From Patiria miniata (taxonomy: Eukaryota > Echinodermata > Asteroidea > Valvatida > Asterinidae), in the NCBI RefSeq assembly GCF_015706575.1, contig NW_024037060.1:2439983-2503982 (forward strand): a DNA stretch of 64,000 bases, in the 5' to 3' direction. Each line of letters opens with the position of its first letter. Within the stretch, counting starts at the first letter, position 1. Under the pieces are notes generated by a model that did no database searches, had not been told where the DNA came from, and saw only the letters and a program-made list of their open reading frames with translations. Made by a program: the position numbers and the translations under genes. This document shows positions 30,101-42,100 of this stretch, in pieces.

Positions 30101-33100
30101 AACTGGTTCCCTGTTTGGCATACTAGTGATAGTGCTTTTTCACCGGTTCCACCATAAACCAAATGCCATATAGATAATAATGGCAGCTCGGCTGACTGAC
30201 CAAAGATAGAAGCTAGAAACTCTAACACTGTGCATGCTGCATATTAAGAAAGATCTCCCTACCCATCGTGTATTAATGCATTTTGCTTGGATTTTTGTAA
30301 TTTTTATCTTATTCCAAATTCATACATACTTACGTTTGCTCTTCGCAAATGTTGTAGATTGATACAATGTTTTATTTTCTATATGGTACATTGTAGTTGA
30401 GAATGTTTTGATGCATGTATTGAATGAAGTAAGTTGCGAATCTGATTTTTTGTTTCCAAAAAACTTTTGTTCCAAAATCAAGTGGAATATTCCTTTTACT
30501 CCAATTAAAATTCAGATATTTTGGAATGCTTCTTCCACTGAAACTTGCTGCAAATGAAAATCAAAGAGTACTTAAGAACTTTTCTAAAGGTTGACTTTTA
30601 TTCTTGTCTGTTTCAAGCATGCAATGGGGATTGTTGTCGGTTGGGGGTAGGCTGGGGTTGAAGTTGGGGTTGGGATAATATTGTTATTCATACATGTAGT
30701 TATGCTTGACAAAATGTGTATGATTGTCGCACCTTCCATTGTTATCCATTGTTATAAATTAGAATGGCCTGACTCAGTGGTGCACCCAGGATTTGGCTGG
30801 GGGGTAGGGCTCACAATTTTTGTTTCAATTTTTTTAGAAGTTTGAATGTTGTTTTTTAAATGGACTATTTTGACGTTGGTGGTGCCATTTACAGCCCTAT
30901 TATACTGCTCGAAAATAGGCCACATATGCTACATATCACTATGGTTAAATCGTGGGACTAAAAAAATGACCCCCCCCCCCCCAAAAAAAAAAAAATTGGA
31001 CCCCCTTCTGGGGGCTTGAGCCCCACCCCCAGTGTGGCACTTGCATGACTTTTGTTTACCTGAGCAGATTGTCTCAACGGCTCTGCAAATTTGAGTGCAC
31101 CCAAAAGATTTTGTAGTTTCATTATCAAGTTTGGAAATTTGGAACTACCATAAAATATCAATAATAGAACAAACTTTTCTAGAAAATTAGCATCAAAATA
31201 CATTTATATGCTTTCACCATTTTGTCTGGATGTTTTGTGGATTTTTTCTTCAAATCCCAAGTTCTTTTTGACTTTCGTAATTTATTTTAGGTCAAACCCA
31301 CCAGGTACTTCAGAAACAAGACGGTCTGAGTATGTATCTTGAAAACGGAAGACGTTTCCGTCAATGTGCACCTCCACACATGACACCAATTATGTTAATT
31401 AACATGACATAAATAAATTAATTAAATAATTATAATAATTAATTATAAACTCATCATATATTTAATCTTTACTATGAAGTAACATGACTACAGGAACATA
31501 ACATGTTTACAAAACAAAATATACATGCCCCCCCCCCCCTCCCCGAGTAATCTAAACCCTTTACAGTTTGACAGAGTTTGAAATTAATTATAATTAATTG
31601 AATAATTAACTATAAACACATCATATTTAATCTTAACTAATACAAAATGAAGTTACTGGACCGTTCAGGAACCTAACATTTTTATGAAACAAAATATATT
31701 TGCCCCCAGTAATCTAAACCCTTGACAGTTTGACAGAGTTTGAAATTGATACATAACAACAACAAATAACAATAACAACAAATGCATGGTCCTGTCTTTC
31801 AAAAATAATACTGCCCACAATTATGTGTAACCTTTCTGAACTTGTGAAAACTATTTTTTAGACAAGATTTAACTTATGTTACTGTGGAACTCATTAGATA
31901 AAATACATGACAGTATATATGTAATTGTCAGAATTTTTGGAAACGTTTAAAGAAATACCATTGAACAAAATCAATAAAAACAATTTACCAATGTTTGTTA
32001 GGATTCCTTTCCGTATTTCAACAGAATTTCTTTTAGAAATTTTAGGCCTTGGCATTACAAGTTTTGATCCTTCATAGATAAAATTTTTCAAAACTTCCAT
32101 ATTTCAGACATCCTTATTCCTTTACTAACCCTGATGTAAAATTGTTCCGATTTTCCATCTGTGCCACTTCATTCTGTATTCCTAATCTATTAACAACATC
32201 GATCTGGCCTGGACCCGATTTCGTGGAACTGCTAAGTGGCGAATACTTCTAAGCAAATTACCCATGCTTAGCAAGAAACAGGGTAACTGTACACTCATAA
32301 GGCCCCCTTCAATGGAGAAGCCATTGTGAATGCTATTGTACAAAGCAACTGTCCCGTGATGGATTATCTGAACAATAGCTAGCACAATGCTTTCGCCATT
32401 GAAGGGGGCCTTCATGATTTGACAGCGTGGTCTGTAGCAGTAGATACTACGGGACAGTGAGTGTTGCTGCTAAGCTGGTTTTACTCAGCAATTTTTAATA
32501 TTTTTTTGTGTGCTGAGTACAATTTCGCACTAAAATTTGGTCCTTGTGATTCATGAACACCTATTTCTAACTTTTAACAAATGTAGACTCAACCTAAACA
32601 GATTTTCCTGACTTTTTTTCTTTCACAACTATTTCTCTGCTTTTTATACACCACGGATTTCTAAATCCAACAATATCAAATAGGTAAAAGTTTGTATTGG
32701 GTTTTGTTGAACTCAAACCATCTACTAGAGATCTTTTGATTAAATGATTGAAATCGACCAGAACAAAAATGTCAGGCCTCTTAAAATTATTGTCTCAAAG
32801 AATTATGGAAATCCAGTCTACTTACCTTTTTTTTGTTTGCATGATTTGCATACGTAGCTCATACAGCACTCTGTCTAGTTTCCCAGCACTTGCACAAAAC
32901 CATACATTAAATGGGTGGCAGTTTATGCTTTCACAGTTAACATTTTGACGCCAGACTAATACATGTATGTGTTTTACCTGCATGTTTGAACTGTAGATGT
33001 AGTTGCACTGAAATCGCACACATTGCACAATGTTGTAAAATTATATTTTAGTAATGAATATACTGGATAATAACATTTCTTAAAACGCATTTTTGTATGA

Positions 33101-36100
33101 AAACTGAAGTATATATTTGTTTCTTGCACAATGTTTTGAACGTTTTCTGTCATAATTTGTCCCGACTCACAGAATTTTAGAGAAAGAAATTCAGGCACTG
33201 AAGAAGAACCACGAAAATGAGGTCAAGCAGTTGAAGGAAGCGTTGGAAAGTCTGAAGAAGGATAACGACAGACAACAAGAGATTATTGGACAGGTTGGCA
33301 TTTTCGCCTTTTTGGGTTTTTTTTGGGGGGGGGTGGTTATGCAAAAATAACTTAAACAAAGTGAGGGGCAAGGTGAAATCCTGTTTAAGTAATTGATTTA
33401 AGTAGTTTTTTTACACATTATTTCAAACAAAAGGAAAGTTTTGATGTTATTTCACCAGTCTTTATTCAGCCAAATTGTGTCAGTATTTTTTTTTTATATT
33501 TTCTAGTTTGCAAAGCTTTCCTTTGTCATTGGTCACCTCTTTAAAAAAAAATCCAGATAATTCTGGTTCCAAAATTATGTGTGAGAGCCTGCCGTTTGTT
33601 TGGAGGTGTACATATAGGATAGTGCAAGAAGATATTTGCCAGCTATGATTTTTTACGACAGTTTTAGAATCTCACTGCTTCAGTTGAAATCTTTGGATTG
33701 TAATTTCTGTAACTTTCTGTCCGACATGTCCAAGTAAAAGTGTTGACTTTGAGCCGTGTTCAACAGCTCAGTAAATAAATTTGATGTTTGTTGTGCCTCC
33801 CTGAGCAATTTGTCTTGAAGGAAGATTGAAAGTATCAATGTTTAATTGTTATCTTCATCTATTTTTTTTTGACAGAGTCTTAAGATGACACCAGAGGCTC
33901 GCATTAACCAGACAGTCCAGCATGAAATATCAAGGCTGACCAATGAAAACCTGGTGAACAATCCATGATTTCTCAATTTTCTTTCTTGTTCCCTTTTATT
34001 GTACGTTCCAAAGACTGTCTCAGCTACCTGGGGAGTGTACAGCTCCACGCTGCCATTACGGCGCAAAGCAGTTAAAATCAACCACATTAACCATCTCTGC
34101 CCTCACAGGTACCCATTTACTCTTGGGTGGGGAGAAGCAATGAGTGACAGACCTTGCCCAAGGGCACACGCACCATAGCCGCAGGCTGGACTCGAACCCA
34201 CAACCTGCAGAATTACCGGCAGACCACGAGTTCAATGCTCCAGACCTCGAGACTGCTTATTCAACTGTACACCTCTCATAGCCTTTTCTTTTGTAAAATA
34301 TTTGATGGTTCAGAGGAATGTTATTTGACAAAAAAATGTTATTATTTTATTTCACTAGGATCTTCTTGAGCAGATCGATTATCTGGAGAAGCAGGTGAAG
34401 AAACTCAAGAGGCAACTCAAGGTGGCCTACAGGAAGGTCACTAGCACCTTAGAGTCATCAGGTATGCATTCTTATCCTCTTGGCTTAATGGAACCTGTGC
34501 ATCACGTGTAGAGGGCAGTAGACAGCCTACCTACTAGTCTGAACATATCTAGTGTCATTGGTAGATTGATCTAAGACTTGGTGTGGGTTGGGGGGGGGGG
34601 TAAAACAAGTTAATAGATCACACAAGTATGAATAGGGTACTGTATTCTACTTGACTTGTAAGTGTCCTAGAGATGCAGTTGAGTCCATCAAGAGTCCATT
34701 GCAAGTCCAGTCACAAGTAACAGTGGATGAACAATAAAGGAATGCCTTTGTAAAAGCTCCTCTGAATAGCTTGTGAGTTGAATTGGGACTGGAGGACTTG
34801 TGATGGACTTGTAGGGACTTGTGATGGACTCGCTGTTCATTTGATTTATGTCTCTGTGTATATAGTGCTTTTCTAATTACACTTTGCCTTTTATCTACAA
34901 GATTGTACACATTGTAAAGAATGGTAGCATTAAAATAAACGCACTAAATAAAAAAGAATTAAAAGTTGTCTTGCGCTATTGTCAATTGTTTCATCTTAGG
35001 AATGGTTTGTGTTTTTGTTTTCTTCCCTCAGCTACCCCAACGTCACTAAGCGAAACAACCATTTCGTCGCACTATTCTGCGCCGCCCAACCTCAGCGACA
35101 CAACACAGATAGCGCCGGCCAACGTGAGGATGAAAGAACGCGAGATCCTGGGAATGCTGGAGTACAGGCAGGAGGACGACGTTAAGATCATTAAGACCAT
35201 CATCATAGGTCAGTGTGAGATGTCATGTTGTCTTATTGATTAACCCTAACAGAACTCAACCCATCAAACTCCAACAGCATGTTTTGTTGGAATCTGTCGG
35301 GATGGGTACAGTACCCCTAAACTGACAGTCTTTTACATTGGGTTGGCACACCTCCAGAATCAGTCAGAAATATGTGTGTACAGTTTCCCATATGGTGTTG
35401 GAATTCGCCAGGTATGGTTCCTAGTAAATCATGCTAGGGAGTTAGGTTAATGTTGATACATTGTGTGAATGCATTGCAGGATGATACATTGTTATTAGTG
35501 TGACCCTCAGCACAGAACCAATCGGAAGTTGCACAGCCGTATGTTGAGATATAGTCTGTAATACATTGTACAGGCCAAATTTTTTTTTGAAATTTAAGCA
35601 TTCACTTTCAGTGAAGTTAATTTGTAAATTTCCTAAGGAGTTCATTTGGGAAACTTTCAACCACAAATTTCTCTATTTTTTTTCAACTTTCCAAGGCATA
35701 AGTACATAACATATCCACCACTAGTTGATCAAAGATCATCAATTAAACTTACAAGTACAATTATTAAGGAAGCGATTTTCAAATCTTGTCTCCTCCAGAC
35801 TTCCATCCCAAGAATGCGGAGAGTCATCTACCCGGCTTACCGGCTTACATGATCTTCATGTGCATACGTCACGCTGACGATATCAACGACGATCGGAAGG
35901 TCAAAGCGCTTCTCACGGGAGTGATCAACGGCATCAAGAAGACCGTCAAAGTAAGTGCAAATGAACGTTGTATTAAATTTGGGGGTGGGGGGAATCCAGC
36001 TGCTGGCCATATGTTGTGTCCTTGGGCAAGCCTCTTCACCCTCACGTGCCTCTCTGCACCAAGGAGTATATGGGTCCCAGCATTAGCTGGGGAGTAACCT

Positions 36101-39100
36101 GCGATGGACTAGCATCCCATCCAGGGGGAACATTATTTAAATTGACTTAAAGTTTTAACATTAAATGCAATATTTCTTGCAAGGCATGTTTATGCTCTAT
36201 ACTTCATATTTAAAAATTAACGTTCAATGTATTTGTTTAAGTTGGTGTTTTATCATCTTTATTTCGGCAGAAACACTTTGAGGACTTTGAGTATGTGTCC
36301 TTCTGGCTGACAAACACGATTCGGTTGATGCACACACTCAAGCAGTACAGCGGTGAAGAGGTGAGTACAAAGCAATGCTGTAGTCAGGGTGCCAGACCAA
36401 GACTAAAAACAGAACTTACAAAGTAGAATGTAAGTGCACTTCAGTCCATCAGAGTACCAAAGAGATACGGATTCAATCTTTTCAAAGAAATGTTTGTAAT
36501 TGCAATGCTTAAGCAATTTTTAAATTTTTTTTTTATAAATATGTCGGTGAAGGGCAAAAGCCAAAGTGGAATTTATGTCACCCCGCCGCAAATTCTATCT
36601 TTTGAATTGTTTGGTTGCGGTGCCCACTGCTATATCAGATTGGAATTAGCCAGCATACCCCTGCAGACTCAATGGTTCAATGGTAAGACGTCTTCACAAG
36701 TATTGAAGGAGGAGGTTGTGGGTTTGAACAACACTGAGTATACAGTGTTTATAAAAAGAAAAATTAAAATATGTCAATGAAGGGAAAACCAAATATTAAA
36801 TCTGCAAAAATTGGTAACCACACCAAATGTTATGCAGTGTTTATATCTTGTGACTGGTTGTCTACAGGATTTTTCCGTAGCACTTGAATTTACGAAACAA
36901 TTTTATGGAAAGAATTCAAGCATCGTTTTGACCTTGTATCTGTTTTTTTGTTGAAATTGTCCTTCCCAGAACCTCTCCAGTCAGAACACACACCGGCAGA
37001 ACGAGCACTGTCTTCGGAACTTTGACCTGTCGGAGTACCGTCAGGTCATGAACGATCTCGGAGTTCACATCTACCAAATGCTTGTCCACATCATTGAGAA
37101 CAAGCTACAGCCGATGATTGGTAAGCCGGATCAAAATTGTGGTCAAATAATTCTAAGTGTTTTGGTTTTCCAATTCAGACATTGGCTAAACGTGAAGAAA
37201 TGGCAGTGATTATTGATAAGTCTTTTGAAAATGAAAATTGCCACATGTGGTACAAAACCAGGCGAGAGTTTGAAAACTTAAAATTCACACCAGATGACTG
37301 TTTTAGTCTGATAACTTAAATATGGTTTGCTAAAACTTACACCCATGAATAGAAAGTGAACAAATTCATCAAATATAATGCTTTGCAGAAATATAATCCA
37401 GTATTTGAACATTTAGAAGCAAAACAAATTCATCCACGTATTCAAAACATTTTCAAATTTTAGGAACAATGTACTGGTCCCTACTTACGAACATGATATA
37501 ATATGTTTGTTTTCATACTCATTTGTCAGGATTTTTTTTACTTTCATGAAATTAACTTTAAGCACAGGTCCAGCCATGCTTCAGAGTAAGAGTACGTAAT
37601 GCAATCCATGATTCAAAATTGCTCTTTTTATTCTTTGCTAAACTTCCCTTGGTCTTGCCGCCGCTGTCCCCCCTCCCCCCCCCCCCCCCCCCCCCCCCCC
37701 CATTTTTGACGTGATACAACAAAAATCAAGTGTAGTGTTGTGGAATAATTATTACTGCAGCTCTTTGCTTTTTTCTCCTGGGTACTGTAAAACTTGAAGC
37801 ACTATCTTCACAAAGTTTTGTGGACTTTTGCATGGGAAAAAAGGCTTCTGGAATCTTTGGCCCTTTGAGCGCAGAACTTGACCCTTCCTGGGCCCCAAAC
37901 CCTCAATCTACCCCTCCCCCACACCCACAGGTTTGTTAAGGTGAAACTCGGAGAAGGTCCATGTTGTTCTTGGGCGACTTGGCAAGATGTTATATGAGTT
38001 CAGTTTCATCATTTTTGTTCTTTCCTCATGCAGACAAAAATGAGAAGTAATGCCATTTTTGCAGCAGCTCTAAACATTTTTGAAAAAAATAAAAACAGAA
38101 TGTAAACAAATTTACAAATCTTCTACACAAAGAGTCAGTTTGTTGAAGGTTATTTCTTTGTGAAAACCATCAGATGGATAAAGAAAATCAAATGTTTTTT
38201 ACATTTGCCTGGTGTAATACTGGTATTTTTTGAGTCATAAATTCAGATTTTCTAAATAGCTTTTAAGCCCGGTTCATAAATAGCTTTTAAAGCCCGGTTC
38301 ATACTCGTGGCAAGTATTCGCGCTGCGAATTCGCAAAAGTTGAACATATTTCAACTTGGGTGAATTTCGCAGCAAATGTTTAATGGCGTCAAATTTGATT
38401 CGCATTCGCACGAAGTATGAACCGGGCTTTAGATTACTCGGAAACAGTAATACTTCACATTTATTGATATTTGACTCAATTTTTGTTTTCTTCAGTTCCT
38501 GCCATGCTGGAAAGTGACGTCGCCGGTCTGTCCACCAAACCATCGGGTCTGAGGGGCCGTAGTGCCAGCGTGTCAGTCGATCACGACAGCCAGAATTTAA
38601 CCATAGAATCCTTAATCAAACAGGTTGGTCAGTGTTCTGTGTGCGTGAACGGTAGATGGTGCTTTGTGAACATTATGGAGAGCTCTAGTAAGGGGAGACA
38701 CAAAGCATGCACATGATGGTTCGCAGGCGTACCGTACTGTGCACAACTTATTTTATTTTGAATGTGCACAAAATCGTGGCATCTTCTCATGAGTGTCAGG
38801 CGGAGATGCGCTTGATTGTCTTTCCCAGTGGTCTCCCCTGACTCTCTCTTCGTGACCCTTGAGGGGGTACTTGTGCACGAATCCACCACAGAAGGAAGGT
38901 GCAATAATATTTTGAATTTAAGTGCTAACTTGCTCAAATGATGTGGTATGTTCTGAGGTTTATGACACAAAACACTGTAATGTGGGCCACAAAATTTCAG
39001 TTGTGTTAGGGGCCATTCAGAATTTTCAATGTTTTAAAATTTCGACTTTTTTTCCAAATTATTTTGACCCACCCACCCACCCCTAATTTCGATTAATAAA

Positions 39101-42100
39101 AAACTGAACATGTACATGTACATGCACTTGCATGTACAGTGTGTACATATACTTGAACATGTACATGTACATGTATACCCATGTACATGTACATGTGTAC
39201 CCATGTACATGTGGGTCTAGTTCAGTGACGGCGTGAAGTTGTCGGTCTTCCTCTTTTGCAGTGGTGGCCTTCAGTTTTCTTGTGTTTTGCCAGCTGATAT
39301 GCTGTTTGGAAAGACAGGTTGCAGTCTAAGAAGCCACAAAGATGACCGTGGTTTTGTCATTTTTTGGATTAGCCCCATAAATGTGGCCAATTTACTGGAC
39401 TGCCTCTGTAAATAAAGGTTACACTGCCACCATGTACAAAAACATGTCGAACTTTGTCAACTTTTTGTCACATTTAGGCTTAGTTTGTAGTTTATTTTTG
39501 CTTTAGAAGCATACTCACCCTCTTTATAGTTTTTATAGCGATTGGTAATCGACACCCGCGGCGTGTTATAGAGCCGATCTAGTACACCAGGTACCCTGCT
39601 GCAGTGGCGTAGCCACCGGGGGGGGCGTGGGGGGCGACCGCCCCCCCCCCCCCATGAAACCTTGTCGCCCCCCCCCCACAGTCGCCCCCCCCCCCCCCCC
39701 CCCCAACTGAGATTTTGAGTTTCTAAAAAAATTATCATTGATCTACATGACGCCATGGGCCCTATTATGTACTACAATGTATCTTTTGCTTAGAAAATAT
39801 TGGTTAAAGTGGTCAGAAATTGCCTCAGATAGCACCACAGAGCATTTAGAATCCAAAATTTTTGGGGGCCCTTAAGCGGGCCCCGAACCCCACGCCTATA
39901 GCTCAGAATTCTGGTAGCTGATTCAATGACTCCAACCTCGAAAACAATGTTCACAATATGCCTTTAGCTGAAAAACCCTCGAAAATTATGTTTAAAATTA
40001 TTATCTTTTGTGCTAAGATAATTATTGGTTAAAGTGGTAAGAAATTGCCTCAGATCACACCACAGAGCATCGAAAATCCTTTTTTTTTCGGGGCCCTTAA
40101 GCGGGCCCCGAACCCCACGCAATAGCTCAGAATACCGATAGCTGATTCAATGTCTCCAACCTCGAAAACGATGTTCAAATAATTATCTTTTGCCAAGAAA
40201 ATATTAGTTAAAGCATGGAGGAAAGTCGTAAGAAATTGCTTCAAATCACATCACAGAACATCTAGAATCCATTTTTTTCCCGGGGCCCTTAAGCGGGCCC
40301 CGAACCCCACGCCGTAAGGGCTTTCCGCTTCGCGCTCGCATCAGTAATGATCAAGGTATTCCCCCCCCCCCCCACTTTTGAGAAGCGATTGACGCCCTGC
40401 TTGACGCCCCCCATGAAATGTTCCAGCCTCCCAGCGTCCCCCCCCCCCCCCCCCCCACTGAAAAATTCCTGGCTACGCCACTGCCCTGCTACCTCTGCAC
40501 GGCCTAACCGCTAGAAACGCCCGGCATCCAAGTCTACTGAAAAACCACCTCCCTCTCATGCCACAGTGGGTCTATATACACGTACATGTACATGACGTAC
40601 ATGTACAGTACATTCAGGGGAAAGAAACACGCATCGCGATATCGGAACGCTTGCGCGTTGTTCAGGCAAGTCAAAAGATCTATTTTTTTTTTTTTTTTTT
40701 ATCCTTTTTCCATGGAAAGTGAATTTCGATTTTCAATTATTTAGCTTGACCCACCCACCCACAATTTGGAAAAAAGATCGAAATTTTAAAACATTGAAAA
40801 TTCTGAATGGCCCCTTAGCAGTGTTTCTTAAAATGTGGCTGTAAATTGTTGCCATCTACTTGAACATCCATGAAAAATTGTTCGAGTGATGGATTGGCTA
40901 AAAGGCTAGAACTGGATTGAAATCCACTCGTGGATTTTTTTTCGGGTGAACATTTTTTTTTTAGTTCTGACTGACATTCCTTGATGGATTTTTTCGTTAC
41001 TTGATTTGTTTGATTTCTAATTTCTTTATTTTTTTTTATCTGCAGCTCACCACGTTCCTAACAGTAATGAATAATCACGGCACGGACCCTGAAGTCGTCA
41101 AGCAAGCCATCAAACAGGTATGAGACTTCTCTCTCCCTTTTTGTTGTTGAAAATTGACCTTATGTGTCCAAGTCCTGGAGCAAACTGAAGCACAAATCAA
41201 CTTGAAGAAAACGAAAGATGTATTTCTTCTATTACATTTGTTCAAATTCATAGTTCCTTTTTTTCTGTCGTTACCGTAGTCCTTCTACTTAGTAACCGCC
41301 AGTACTATCAACAACATACTGCTGAGGAAGGACATGTGTCATTGGTCCAAGGGCGTCCAGATCAGGTAGGTCAATTTAACCATTGGAGAAATCTCCATTT
41401 CAACAAATCAGGAGAAATACTCACAGCGCTCCAAGGGCTTCAAGATGTACATCAAACAAAGCCTGGTTCACCCTCTTTTACTTTGTTTAATTTTTGTTTA
41501 GGTTGATATTTCCTTCCAAAGATGACCACACTCTAAAAGTAGTCAAGAAATCATCGTCATTTTGAAACTAATCCATCCATTCCGTTGCAAAAGTAGAGCA
41601 GTTCCCAGTCCAAGTTTAGCCACATTTTCTCAGAAATTGTAGGCCTAAATCTTGATCAGAGCTTAAACCCTTACTTGCTACAAACCCTCAAGTGCAAGGC
41701 CCGCAAAATTCTTTTTAAAGAAAGAAAACTTAGGGTATAAAGTTGATAATTTTATTGTCTCCGTTGTGTTCTTGAAAGCAAAGTTTTAATGTATGCAGTA
41801 GGTTCAGGAAATATAAGTGTTGTAGTCAAATACTTTTATCCGAGTACTAAGTACGGCCGAGTACCAAGCTATCGGGTACCACCCGCATCCAGGTACTTTG
41901 ACCCTTGAGAACAAGTACAGGTACCCAAGTCTAAAGAGTTGGACCTTTGAGTACGAGTACGAGTTCTTGGACCCGATCCCACGCAGACGCTGGTCACTCA
42001 TTGTACATAAAGACAAACCGTGTAGTCTGCGCAAAGACCGACACAAAGGATCGATCTTCTCCACAGCCTGTTACTATTCAGTAAGTATTGATAAAACGGA

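Larger units (their letters stand above)
28592..33172 (+). other. Long AT-rich intron with repeats
   Basis: About 4.6 kb. It holds poly-C at 28971-28987, a possible hAT-like fragment (30776-31050), an AT-rich two-copy repeat (31385-31757) and a foldback element (32300-32411). No gene recognised. Confidence 0.6.
38624..41045 (+). other. Intron, copy A, with nested DNA transposons
   Basis: About 2.4 kb. 1.8 kb of it is one TIR element (39009-40814), with a second TIR element nested inside (39602-40483). The remainder aligns with copy B 57332-58202. Confidence 0.8.

Noticed and set aside
37675-37700. Poly-C and poly-G runs as gene-related signals
   Set aside because: Such homopolymers occur throughout the introns (also 12020, 16561, 28971, 42829, 56529) and look like a genome-wide habit. 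Only the one at 42829 touches a splice site.
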